A stretch of DNA of 15,197 bases from Oscillospiraceae bacterium (GTDB lineage Bacteria > Bacillota > Clostridia > Oscillospirales > Ruminococcaceae), in NCBI GenBank assembly GCA_016296505.1, contig JAEDJD010000032.1, positions 1-15,197 on the forward strand, in the 5' to 3' direction. The position numbers and the translations under genes were made by a program. Under the pieces are notes generated by a model. The model did no database searches. It was not told the DNA's origin and saw only the letters and a list, made by a program, of their open reading frames with translations. Below, in pieces: positions 4,217 through 11,583 of the stretch. Position 1 is the stretch's first letter, and each line of letters starts with the position of its first letter.

Positions 4217-6886
4217 ATGAAAAAACACAATTTACGGTATTCCATTGCCGTACTGACAGCGTTTTCGCTGCTCGGTACTTCCCTACCGTCTGCGGGTACG
4301 GCATCCGCTGCTGCAACTGCGGATATTTCTGACACAATGAATTGGGGTACGCTGCGCATTGGCGGCGGCGGCTTTGTCTCTGGTATTGTGACGGGAAAAA
4401 AGGTCATGTATGCACGAACCGACGTCGGCGGCGCATATCGCTACAATTATGATACGGAATCGTGGGAGCAGCTTTTCGGATTCATTACAGAAGCAGACCG
4501 CGGATTGCTTTCCGTTGACGCAATGGCGGTTGATCCGACCGATGATAATACGGTATATTTTCTTTGTGGCTGCGCCTATTTCTCCGCGGAAAAAACTGTG
4601 ATTTTCAAAACAACGGACGGCGGTAAAACTTTCAAGGAGATTGATGTGACCCATCTCATCAAGGTCATGGGCAATGGCGACGGCAGACAGTTTGGCGAGT
4701 CGATCGCGGTCGATCCGGATAACCCCAACATCATTTATGCCGGCGGCGATGTAACCAGTGACGAAAATTCAAAATCCGGATTGATTAAATCAACGGATGG
4801 CGGCGAGACATGGGAGCCGGTTATTGGCTATGATGATCTTGGTTTATTCTCCGAAACAACGCTCTGGCCGACATGGACAGAGAATGTTGCACGATGCACG
4901 ATGAAAGGCGCATATCAGACGCAGAACGGTGTTTCAGCGATTGCAATTACAGGCGGAAAGGTCTATGTTGCAACCGCCAAGGCAGGTGAGGCGAATGTTC
5001 ATGTTGCCGATGTCAAAACGGATCAGTTTACGGCGCTGAGCAAGGACTTGCCGACCGAATATTATCCGTCCCGCATCAATATCGAGCCGGACGGCGATCT
5101 GCTCATCAGCTATATGGCTGGTCTTGCATTTCAGGGCACTGCCGGCGGCGGTTACCGTTATAGCCCAGCAACCGGTAAAGTAGAACAGCTCTTAGATGAA
5201 GGCGGTTTTGGCTCTATCTGGACGGATCCTCAGAATCCTGATCGTATGATTGCAGGCACCTGCGGTTGCTGGAAGGATCAGGAGTGGGAGCCGTGGACGG
5301 AAGAACACGGCCCGGCATGGGGCGACCAGTATTACCGTTCGTTTGACGGCGGCAAGACATGGGAAAACTTTACGCCCGGCAAGACAAAAGGTTGGGAACA
5401 GCCGCTGATCTCCAATTATCTTCAGGACGGCGGATACAAATGGATTCGCGATAAGGCGATTCACTGGTCCGGTACAGTCGTGACCGATCCGCGTGATTCG
5501 GATAGAATGTTCATTACATCCGGAAACGGCGTATTCATTTGCGAGAATCTTTGGAGTCAGGATGAGGAGAATCTTCCGACATTTATATTCCATCCGGATG
5601 GCATCGAGGAAGTTGTTTCGCTTGATTTTACCAGTACGCCGGATGGTCTGAATCTATCTGCAATCGGCGATTATGACGGCTTTGTACATTCTGACCCGAA
5701 TGAGGTTCCACCGCAGTATCAGCCGAATATGGGCAGTACCTCTGCGATTGCGGTTTGTCCGCAGGATACGGATGTCTGGGCAAGAACCGCAAACGGCGAC
5801 GGAAACAATACCGGCAGTGCATACTATACGCTCGACCGAGGAAAAACATGGACGGCGTTTACGCCTGCCTGTACTGGCGGTAAGCTATCGATCACAATGC
5901 TCTCTGCCGGCAAATACCGCATTCTCAATTCCAGCGCAACGGGCAGCCTGAGCTACTCGGATGATTTTGGTAAAACATGGTCAAAGTCGGAAGGTATTTC
6001 AGCGTCCAAGACTGTTTATACGCTTGTTGATCCCAATGACGCGTCGATTGTCTATGCGTCCGGCGTTCAGCATAACGACTATTGGGCGTCTGATATCAAC
6101 AAAAAAGAACCGACGCTGGAAGAATCGCATTACGGCTTCTATATCAGCAAAGACTATGGCAAGACGTTTACCAAACAAATCGTTTGCCGCTATGATATGT
6201 GTGACAGCACCGGCGATCCAGCTTATATTACCAAGGATACGATTGCAATGGCAGCCGGATGGTATGGAATGTATATCCTGACGGATGGCGCGACAAAGGC
6301 AACCAAACTGGATTCTGTGTTCTATGCAAAAACAGTTGGCTATGGTGCGCCGGAAAAGGCTGGCGGTGTCAATACGTTGTTCATATACGGCAAACCGCAG
6401 GAATCCGATCCGGAAGGTATTTACCGTTCGACTGACGCGGGTAAGAGCTGGGTATGTATCAATACAGACCATCTTTACGGCGGTACGGGCAACGGCAACT
6501 ATCTCTGTGGTGATATGAGCACATTCGGCAAGGTTTATATGTCAACCGTTGGCTGCGGCATTGTATACGGCGAGATTGCTGGAACTTCAAAGCCTCCCGT
6601 CACGACCGGTACGACAACTTCCGGAACAACAAAAGATTCGACCACGACAACAGTTACCCAAAAGATTTTTTGGGGCGATGTTAACTGCGATGCGAGTATT
6701 GACGTTGCCGATGCAGTTCTGGTGGCACGTTTTGTTGCCGAAGATCCTACGGCACGACTGACTGAGGATGGCAAGCGCAATGCGGATGTGACGCATAATG
6801 GCAATATTGAATCAGATGATACGGTTTTGATTCTGCGTCATATCGCGAAACTCATTACGGATGCAGATTTGGCGCCCAAATCATAA
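4217..6886 (+). CDS. Secreted GH74 xyloglucanase with C-terminal dockerin
   Basis: 889 aa, starting at 4217 with AGAGAGG 9 nt upstream; the longer in-frame start at 4154 lacks a signal-peptide-like beginning. A Sec signal peptide (MKKHN, hydrophobic 10-23, cleavage probably ASA31/A32) directs export. Residues 42 to about 787 form the GH74 double seven-blade propeller: the family signature IGGGGFVSGI (48-57) and YARTDVGGAYR (65-75), with D69 the likely base and D485 (in AIGDYDGF) the likely acid. Seven Asp-box motifs are visible (132-139, 192-199, 375-382, 538-545, 581-588, 644-651, 738-745). A Pro/Thr-rich linker (790-816) precedes a dockerin (817-889) with two calcium-loop repeats; the first is canonical (D821, N823, D825, D829, D832), the second less so (D857, T859, N861, E865, D868). 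It should cut the beta-1,4-glucan backbone of xyloglucan while attached to a cellulosome scaffoldin. It is monocistronic. Endo- versus oligosaccharide-specific action cannot be decided by eye. Confidence 0.93.
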   Translation: MKKHNLRYSIAVLTAFSLLGTSLPSAGTASAAATADISDTMNWGTLRIGGGGFVSGIVTGKKVMYARTDVGGAYRYNYDTESWEQLFGFITEADRGLLSVDAMAVDPTDDNTVYFLCGCAYFSAEKTVIFKTTDGGKTFKEIDVTHLIKVMGNGDGRQFGESIAVDPDNPNIIYAGGDVTSDENSKSGLIKSTDGGETWEPVIGYDDLGLFSETTLWPTWTENVARCTMKGAYQTQNGVSAIAITGGKVYVATAKAGEANVHVADVKTDQFTALSKDLPTEYYPSRINIEPDGDLLISYMAGLAFQGTAGGGYRYSPATGKVEQLLDEGGFGSIWTDPQNPDRMIAGTCGCWKDQEWEPWTEEHGPAWGDQYYRSFDGGKTWENFTPGKTKGWEQPLISNYLQDGGYKWIRDKAIHWSGTVVTDPRDSDRMFITSGNGVFICENLWSQDEENLPTFIFHPDGIEEVVSLDFTSTPDGLNLSAIGDYDGFVHSDPNEVPPQYQPNMGSTSAIAVCPQDTDVWARTANGDGNNTGSAYYTLDRGKTWTAFTPACTGGKLSITMLSAGKYRILNSSATGSLSYSDDFGKTWSKSEGISASKTVYTLVDPNDASIVYASGVQHNDYWASDINKKEPTLEESHYGFYISKDYGKTFTKQIVCRYDMCDSTGDPAYITKDTIAMAAGWYGMYILTDGATKATKLDSVFYAKTVGYGAPEKAGGVNTLFIYGKPQESDPEGIYRSTDAGKSWVCINTDHLYGGTGNGNYLCGDMSTFGKVYMSTVGCGIVYGEIAGTSKPPVTTGTTTSGTTKDSTTTTVTQKIFWGDVNCDASIDVADAVLVARFVAEDPTARLTEDGKRNADVTHNGNIESDDTVLILRHIAKLITDADLAPKS

Positions 6887-6908
6887 AGCACGAATTTATA
6901 CAGAAATA

Positions 6909-6938
6909 CGGCAGACGCTTTGTTTGAGGCGTCTGCCG
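6909..6938 (+). terminator. Rho-independent terminator of the GH74 gene
   Basis: A perfect 10-bp G+C-rich stem (CGGCAGACGC / GCGTCTGCCG, loop of 10) starts 22 bp after the stop codon and is followed by ATTTCATTT. The stem is strong and the tail moderate. Confidence 0.75.
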
Positions 6939-6961
6939 ATTTCATTTGGAGCATGAGATAC

Positions 6962-6990
6962 TTGACCAGATACGAAAGATGTGGTATAAT
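6962..6990 (+). promoter_or_regulatory. Sigma-A promoter of tRNA-Arg
   Basis: TTGACC (6962-6967), 17 bp and TATAAT (6985-6990), ending 8 bp before the mature tRNA 5' end, so the precursor leader is minimal. Confidence 0.85.
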
Positions 6991-6998
6991 ATAATCAT

Positions 6999-7072
6999 GC
7001 CTCGATAGCTCAGTAGGATAGAGCGACTGCCTCCTAAGCAGTAGGCCATCGGTTCGATTCCGGTTCGGGGTG
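6999..7072 (+). tRNA. tRNA-Arg (anticodon CCU)
   Basis: The cloverleaf folds by hand. Acceptor stem 6999-7005/7065-7071; T8-A9 (7006-7007); D stem GCTC/GAGC (7008-7011/7021-7024). The anticodon stem is ACTGC/GCAGT, with loop CTCCTAA (7031-7037) placing CCT at 7033-7035. The variable loop has 5 nt, and the T arm ATCGG/CCGGT (7048-7052/7060-7064) has loop TTCGATT. The discriminator is G7072. CCA is not encoded (CTT follows), so it must be added after transcription. It reads the AGG codon. The acceptor has two G-U pairs, including the terminal G1-U72. Confidence 0.95.
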
Positions 7073-7076
7073 CTTG

Positions 7077-7116
7077 AATATGGCGAAAATGTATACAACT
7101 ACATTTTCGTCATATT
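7077..7116 (+). terminator. Terminator of tRNA-Arg
   Basis: A 17-bp stem (arms 7077-7093 and 7100-7116, one G-T pair, 6-nt loop) begins 5 bp after the tRNA. The 3' arm ends in TATTTTAT, giving a U-rich tail; its mirror symmetry could stop minus-strand transcription as well. Confidence 0.75.
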
Positions 7117-7132
7117 TTATGATATATCAATC

Positions 7133-7167
7133 AAAAAGCCGCGAATCGGGATGTGATTCGCGGCTTT
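7133..7167 (-). terminator. Rho-independent terminator of the parA-parB-guaB operon
   Basis: A perfect 13-bp stem (AAAGCCGCGAATC / GATTCGCGGCTTT, loop of 7) lies 34 bp past the guaB stop and, on the minus strand, ends in five T (plus-strand A-run 7133-7137). Confidence 0.9.
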
Positions 7168-7200
7168 AAAACTATATGCTCGAAAAAATAGTGATTTCGA

Positions 7201-8670
7201 TTAGATCTGTGCAGAATAATTCGGCGCTTCCTTGGTGATATAGATATCGTGCGGATGACTTTCCTTGAGACCTGCGCCGGTAATGCGGACAAACCGCGCC
7301 TTTTCATGCAAAGACGGAATATCTGCGCAGCCACAGTAGCCCATGCCGGAACGGATACCGCCGCAGAGCTGGAATACAGTCTCGGCGACAAGCCCCTTGT
7401 ACGGTACTCTGCCCTCAACGCCTTCCGGAACGAGTTTCTTTGCGCCCTCTTGGAAATAGCGATCCTTTGAGCCGGCTTCCATGGCGCCGAGCGAACCCAT
7501 GCCGCGATAGACCTTGAACTGTCTGCCCTGATAGATTTCGGTTGCGCCGGGTGCTTCGTCACAGCCGGCAAACAGACTGCCGAGCATGACAAGATTTGCA
7601 CCGGCTGCAAGCGCTTTCACGATGTCGCCGGAATACTTGATACCGCCGTCTGCGATAACCGGTATATTATATTTTTCTGCAACGCAGGCAGCGTCATAAA
7701 CAGCGGTCACCTGCGGTACGCCGATACCTGCAACGACACGCGTTGTGCAGATCGAGCCGGGACCGATACCGACCTTGATTGCGTCTGCGCCAGCCTGAAT
7801 CAGAGCTTCAGCGCCTTCAGCGGTTGCGATATTTCCAGCAATGACTGGCATATGCGGAAATGCCGCTTTGACTTGTTTGAGGCTGTTGATGATATTGGCG
7901 CTGTGACCATGTGCGCTGTCCAGAACAAGGACGTCCGCTTTTGCTTCGATCAGGGCGCTTGCACGGTCGAGCAGATCCTTTGTAACGCCGATAGCCGCGC
8001 CGCAGAGCAGTCTGCCGCCGGAATCGCGCGCCGAATTCGGATATTTTACAGATTTTTCGATATCCTTGATTGTGATAAGACCGCGCAGGATGCCGTCCTC
8101 ATCGACGATCGGGAGCTTTTCGATCTTATGGGAGCGCAGGATATCCTGTGCTTCGGAAAGCGTCGTACCGACCGGAGCGGTGATGAGATTTTCCTTGGTC
8201 ATGACCTCGCTGATGCGGATATTGAAATCGGTCAGGAAACGCATATCGCGGTTTGTGATGATGCCGACAAGATGACCTGCTTTATCCACGATCGGAACGC
8301 CGGAAATTTTATATTTGCCCATTAACTCATCTGCGTCATAGACGTAACGATCTTCCGTCAGTGCAAACGGATTCACGATAACGCCGTTTTCCGAGCGCTT
8401 GACCTTATCGACCTCATCGCACTGCTGTTCGATGGTCATATTCTTGTGAATGATACCGATGCCGCCCTCACGCGCAATCGCGATTGCCATTTTAGATTCG
8501 GTGACCGTATCCATAGCTGAGGTCATAATCGGCGTGTTCAGCATGATATCGCCTGCGAGTCTTGTCGCAAGACGGATCTGGTTCGGTGTGACATTTGATT
8601 CTGCCGGGATCAGCAGTACATCGTCAAATGTCAGTCCTTCTTTCTGGAATTTGCCTACATTTTGAATCAT
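7201..8670 (-). CDS. guaB: IMP dehydrogenase
   Basis: 489 aa, normal for bacterial IMPDH. It oxidises IMP to XMP with NAD+, the committed step of GTP synthesis, in the cytoplasm. The start at 8670 (MIQNVGKF) is preferred over an upstream in-frame ATG at 8721 because a purine-rich AAGGAGAGG site precedes it and the family begins there. The N-terminal block TFDDVLLIPAES (14-25) and the TSAMDTVTE substrate region (50-58) are followed by a CBS pair (about 95-205) inserted in the barrel. The catalytic loop GIGPGSICTTR holds Cys308, and the flap region includes GSKDRYFQ. It lies only 20 bp after parB with no promoter or terminator between them, so it is probably transcribed as the third gene of a parA-parB-guaB operon. 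No guanine-type riboswitch is seen. Confidence 0.97.
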   Translation of the reverse strand: MIQNVGKFQKEGLTFDDVLLIPAESNVTPNQIRLATRLAGDIMLNTPIMTSAMDTVTESKMAIAIAREGGIGIIHKNMTIEQQCDEVDKVKRSENGVIVNPFALTEDRYVYDADELMGKYKISGVPIVDKAGHLVGIITNRDMRFLTDFNIRISEVMTKENLITAPVGTTLSEAQDILRSHKIEKLPIVDEDGILRGLITIKDIEKSVKYPNSARDSGGRLLCGAAIGVTKDLLDRASALIEAKADVLVLDSAHGHSANIINSLKQVKAAFPHMPVIAGNIATAEGAEALIQAGADAIKVGIGPGSICTTRVVAGIGVPQVTAVYDAACVAEKYNIPVIADGGIKYSGDIVKALAAGANLVMLGSLFAGCDEAPGATEIYQGRQFKVYRGMGSLGAMEAGSKDRYFQEGAKKLVPEGVEGRVPYKGLVAETVFQLCGGIRSGMGYCGCADIPSLHEKARFVRITGAGLKESHPHDIYITKEAPNYSAQI

Positions 8671-8690
8671 TACTTTCCTCTCCTTTTCCG

Positions 8691-9551
8691 TCATTCGGTT
8701 TCCTTTGTCAAAAGCTGACAAAGCGTTTGCAAATCTTCCTTATTATAAAATTCCAAAGTGAGCGTACCCTTTTTTCGGCTTCCGGATACTTTCACTTTTC
8801 TTCCGAGGTAAGTGCCGAGACTAATCTCCATTTCCTCATAGTAGATTTGCTCGGGCGTTTTTTGTTTATCTACAGGTTTGGCTTCGGCTGCTTCCTTTTG
8901 CACGAGCGCTTCGATCTCGCGCACTGTAATGTTATCTTCAGCAGCTCTTGCCGCACAGCGCAGCAGCAGTGTTTCATCCTTAATGCCGGCGAGCGCTTTC
9001 GCATGACCGGCAGAAATTTTGCCTTTTTCCAAATAATCCTGTACGAGAACGGGGAGATTCAGCAGCCGCAGACTGTTCGCGATCGTAGAGCGCGAGCGCC
9101 CGACTGTTTTGGCGACCTCCTCCTGCGTCATATGAAATTGCTGCATCAAAGCCTGATAGCCGGCAGCCTCCTCAATTGGATTGAGATTTTCGCGCTGAAG
9201 ATTTTCAATCAGAGCGATCTGGCTTGCTTCGTGGTCGGTCAGTTCGCGGATAATAACCGGAACTTCTGAAAGCCCGATGCGTTTTGCGGCGCGCCAACGG
9301 CGTTCGCCGGCTACAATCTGATAGCGACGTTCGCCGATTGGTCTGACGACGATCGGCTGCAGCATACCATGCGTCTGAATGGACTCTGCAAGCTCCGTCA
9401 GCGCTTCATCATCGAAGCGTTTACGGGGCTGTGAGCGATTCTGTTCGATTTCGGTAATCCGGACTGTCTGTACGCCGCCTGCCGGATCCGTTGCATTCTG
9501 CTCAAACAGGGAACTGAGTCCGCTGCCGAGTCCGAGCCCGCCCTTTGCCAT
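8691..9551 (-). CDS. parB: Chromosome-partitioning protein ParB (Spo0J family CTPase)
   Basis: 286 aa. ParB binds parS, spreads as a CTP-dependent clamp and recruits SMC; it also stimulates the ParA ATPase. The N-terminus (GGLGLGSGLSSLF, 4-16) is the usual ParA-interacting tail. The CTP-binding fold shows QPRKRF (41-46), GERRWRA (82-88) and ENLQRENLNPIEEA (116-129). The parS-reading HTH lies at about 144-165 (VAKTVGRSRSTIANSLRLL), and the C-terminal 50 residues form the dimerisation domain. It follows parA by 41 bp; the ribosome site before ATG 9551 is weak (AGGCGAG). No parS-like 16-mer (consensus TGTTTCACGTGAAACA) was found by eye in this window. Paired with guaB downstream, an uncommon neighbour. 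Confidence 0.96.
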   Translation of the reverse strand: MAKGGLGLGSGLSSLFEQNATDPAGGVQTVRITEIEQNRSQPRKRFDDEALTELAESIQTHGMLQPIVVRPIGERRYQIVAGERRWRAAKRIGLSEVPVIIRELTDHEASQIALIENLQRENLNPIEEAAGYQALMQQFHMTQEEVAKTVGRSRSTIANSLRLLNLPVLVQDYLEKGKISAGHAKALAGIKDETLLLRCAARAAEDNITVREIEALVQKEAAEAKPVDKQKTPEQIYYEEMEISLGTYLGRKVKVSGSRKKGTLTLEFYNKEDLQTLCQLLTKETE

Positions 9552-9592
9552 AATCTCGCCTGCTTTCTATATAAAATATGGTCTCCGCGCAA

Positions 9593-10399
9593 TTATCTTC
9601 TGCCGAAAAGAAAATGTTTCGGCTTGATATCGGGGACAAGCGGTTCACCGAGCATTTCATGCGCGAGCATTTCGTATGCTTCTGAGCCTTTGGAAGCGCG
9701 GTCGTAATAAAAAATGGGTTTTCCGTGGCTAGGCGCTTCCGAGAGACGTACATTTCGCGGAATTTTAGTCTGAAAGACCTGATGCGGGAAAAACTTTTCT
9801 ACTTCTGCAACGACCTGTTCTGAAAGATTCAGTCTGGCGTCATACATGGTAAAGAGGATGCCCTCAATCATGAGTCCGGCATTATACTTGCTCTTGACAA
9901 TTTTGACTGTCTCATAGAGCTGCGAAAGACCTTCGAGTGCAAGATATTCCGCCGTCATCGGAATCAGAACGGTATCCGCAGCAACCAGACTGTTAATTGT
10001 AATAAGACTGAGCGAAGGCGGGCAGTCGATGAGAATATAATCGTAGTCAAGACGGCAGGAAACAAGTGCCATTTTAAGACGCTCAGAACGATTGTCCAGA
10101 TCAATTAGATCAATCTCGGCACCGGCAAGCGCAGAAATTGCAGGCAGCAGACTGACGTTCTCAAAATTGGTTTCGATGACCGCGTCCTGAATGCGGCATT
10201 TTCCGATCAGAACCTCGTAGCTGGAAAAAAGCAACGACCGTTTGGCGATCCCGAAGCCAGTGGTTGTATTTCCCTGCGAATCTACATCAATGCACAGCAC
10301 TTTATGACCGCGCATACCGAGATATGCGCCGAGGCTTACAACGGTTGTCGATTTGCCGACACCGCCCTTTTGATTCGCAAATGCGATGATTTTGCCCAT
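9593..10399 (-). CDS. parA: Chromosome-partitioning ATPase ParA (Soj family)
   Basis: 268 aa. A deviant Walker A motif KGGVGKST (11-18, with the signature lysine K11), the Walker A' IDVDSQGN (37-44) and the Walker B region LIDCPPS identify it. It lacks an N-terminal HTH, so it is a small Soj-type ParA. It would dimerise with ATP on nonspecific DNA and be released by ParB, moving the origin region and, in relatives, regulating replication initiation through DnaA. A strong AAAGGAGG ribosome site lies 11 nt before ATG 10399. First gene of the parA-parB-guaB unit, with a near-consensus promoter at 10469-10497. The usual oriC neighbours of chromosomal parAB (rsmG, mnmG) are not present in the window. 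Confidence 0.96.
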   Translation of the reverse strand: MGKIIAFANQKGGVGKSTTVVSLGAYLGMRGHKVLCIDVDSQGNTTTGFGIAKRSLLFSSYEVLIGKCRIQDAVIETNFENVSLLPAISALAGAEIDLIDLDNRSERLKMALVSCRLDYDYILIDCPPSLSLITINSLVAADTVLIPMTAEYLALEGLSQLYETVKIVKSKYNAGLMIEGILFTMYDARLNLSEQVVAEVEKFFPHQVFQTKIPRNVRLSEAPSHGKPIFYYDRASKGSEAYEMLAHEMLGEPLVPDIKPKHFLFGRR

Positions 10400-10468
10400 A
10401 TAAAGGGATGCCTCCTTTTCCTGTCCGGAATCAAATCTGTTCTAAAAACGCGCTATCTATTTCTTATC

Positions 10469-10497
10469 ATTATACCATATTCAAAGCTAATTGTAAA
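10469..10497 (-). promoter_or_regulatory. Sigma-A promoter of parA-parB-guaB
   Basis: On the minus strand TTTACA (10492-10497) and TATAAT (10469-10474) are separated by exactly 17 bp. The start would be near 10462, giving a leader of about 62 nt. Confidence 0.8.
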
Positions 10498-10647
10498 GGG
10501 GTAACCGCAACGAAAACAGGCGGGGAATGCAAAACCGTTCCGGAGAAAATTATGGATTTTCGCATACGATTTCCGTGCATTTTGCCAATCTGGGGCGTTT
10601 TGGTTGCAGAATGATTTCAATGGAGGGAATTCTCCCAAATTGATCTG

Positions 10648-10688
10648 AAAAAATCAGGGACAGGAAACCGCAATTTGGTTCCTGTCCC
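10648..10688 (-). terminator. Rho-independent terminator of the ylxM-ffh-rpsP-khpA operon
   Basis: A 10-bp perfect outer stem GGGACAGGAA/TTCCTGTCCC with a further CC/GG pairing after one bulge is followed on the minus strand by TGATTTTTTC. It is 32 bp past the khpA stop, so the operon ends here. Confidence 0.9.
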
Positions 10689-10719
10689 ATAATTTCCTGT
10701 GCAATTCGGCATATGCAGA

Positions 10720-10953
10720 TCAATCGATCTCCACAGCAACCTTCCTGTTTTCACGGGCTGCACCCGCACGCATCAGCGTCCGGATTGCCTTCGCAATTCT
10801 GCCTTGTTTTCCGATCACGCGCCCCATATCATCCGGAGCGACGGTGAGATGCAGGACGGTAATACCTTCCTCATTTACCGCGTCTTCGGTAATCTGAATT
10901 GCGGCTTTATCCGTGACCAAGCCTTCTACAATTGCATACAACAGTTCTTTCAT
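10720..10953 (-). CDS. khpA: KH-domain RNA-binding protein KhpA (YlqC)
   Basis: 77 aa, the usual size of this one-domain family. The KH type II loop GKQG (48-51) sits in GRVIGKQGRIAKAIRTLMRA... (split: 44-53, then helix), with an N-terminal helix MKELLYAIVEGLV. In Firmicutes the protein pairs with KhpB and binds RNA, influencing cell division and envelope growth. A GGGAG site 7 nt upstream supports the start. It is 38 bp after rpsP, the conserved partner order. In many Firmicutes rimM, trmD and rplS follow khpA; here a terminator follows directly, so those genes are elsewhere. Confidence 0.93.
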   Translation of the reverse strand: MKELLYAIVEGLVTDKAAIQITEDAVNEEGITVLHLTVAPDDMGRVIGKQGRIAKAIRTLMRAGAARENRKVAVEID

Positions 10954-10991
10954 GATATTCTCCCAGATCCAAGGCGGTAGGAAAGTGCTGT

Positions 10992-11234
10992 TTACAGCAC
11001 ACCCTGCTTCTTCAGGATATCGCGGACGGTATCAGTCGGCTGTGCGCCGTTCTGAAGCCAAGTCTTTGCCTTGTCAGCGTCAACCTTGACAACGGACGGC
11101 TCCTTGGTCGGATCGTAGTAACCGATCTCCTCGATGAAGCGGCCGTCTCTCGGATATCTGCCGTCAGCAACGACGATACGGTAGAACGGCGCCTTCTTTG
11201 CACCCATTCTTCTCAGACGAATCTTAACTGCCAT
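10992..11234 (-). CDS. rpsP: 30S ribosomal protein S16
   Basis: 80 aa, within the family's usual range. The start MAVKIRLRRMGAKK and the block PFYRIVVADGRYPRDGRFIE are diagnostic of S16, which binds 16S rRNA early and stabilises the small subunit. A GGAGGTGA site 7 nt before ATG 11234 is excellent, as expected for a ribosomal protein. It lies after ffh in the usual order but with an extra 89-aa membrane-protein gene between them and a 70-bp spacer that contains a hairpin (11270-11298), which could set its expression apart. Confidence 0.97.
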   Translation of the reverse strand: MAVKIRLRRMGAKKAPFYRIVVADGRYPRDGRFIEEIGYYDPTKEPSVVKVDADKAKTWLQNGAQPTDTVRDILKKQGVL

Positions 11235-11269
11235 GATTTATTCACCTCCAGATTTTGATAACATATATA

Positions 11270-11298
11270 TTCATGCAAATATGAGTGTTTGCAATGAA
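11270..11298. repeat. Inverted repeat upstream of rpsP
   Basis: TTCATGCAAA (11270-11279) pairs with TTTGCA-A-TGAA (11288-11298) with one bulge and an 8-nt loop. It lies in the 70-bp gap between the 89-aa ORF and rpsP. There is no T-run after it, so it may be an mRNA processing or stability element or fortuitous. A weak TTGCAA/AATATA promoter match lies over the same bases on the minus strand. Confidence 0.3.
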
Positions 11299-11304
11299 AT
11301 CGGG

Positions 11305-11574
11305 TCAGCGCTGCAACGGACCGTTCAGCCAGCAATAGAGCAGATATCCGCCGAATGCCAGCAGCGGCAGCGATACAAGCGCGTGGATGATGCGTGCTTT
11401 TTTCTTTCCCCAGCGCGCGATCTGATCCTGCATCTGCGGATTTTTGCTGTTCTCATACATTTTGGGGCTGCCTATCAGCGCCGTGATCAGCGCAAACAAT
11501 CCACCGAAGAGAATCAACACCGGAAAGGCAAGCGACAGCCAGTGGATGAACGGATCGTTGTTGTTGGTTAACAT
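11305..11574 (-). CDS. Small two-helix membrane protein of unknown function
   Basis: 89 aa. Two hydrophobic segments (about 10-36 and 62-84) are joined by a polar, basic loop (KMYENSKNPQMQ, RWGKKKAR), predicting a hairpin in the membrane; by the positive-inside rule the loop should be cytoplasmic. The start at 11574 is preceded by GAGGTG at 5 nt, and this ribosome site overlaps the end of ffh 9 bp upstream, so it is co-transcribed and perhaps translationally linked to ffh. I do not recognise a family. Its place in an SRP/ribosome operon suggests, without proof, a role near membrane-protein insertion. Confidence 0.65.
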   Translation of the reverse strand: MLTNNNDPFIHWLSLAFPVLILFGGLFALITALIGSPKMYENSKNPQMQDQIARWGKKKARIIHALVSLPLLAFGGYLLYCWLNGPLQR

Positions 11575-11583
11575 ATCGGCACC

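Larger units (their letters stand above)
10400..10719. other. Intergenic region between khpA and parA
   Basis: About 320 bp without a gene. It holds the parA ribosome site and promoter (10469-10497) and the terminator of the rpsP-khpA operon (10648-10688). In the middle (10500-10645) I see nothing beyond an imperfect small palindrome (GGAGGGAATTCTCCC, 10622-10636); no RNA gene is recognised. Confidence 0.4.

Noticed and set aside
8671..8690. Purine or guanine riboswitch in front of guaB
   Set aside because: Only 20 bp separate parB and guaB, too short for an aptamer and with no promoter.
10500..10645. Possible small RNA gene between khpA and parA
   Set aside because: No promoter pointing into it, no strong fold and no terminator apart from that of the khpA operon.
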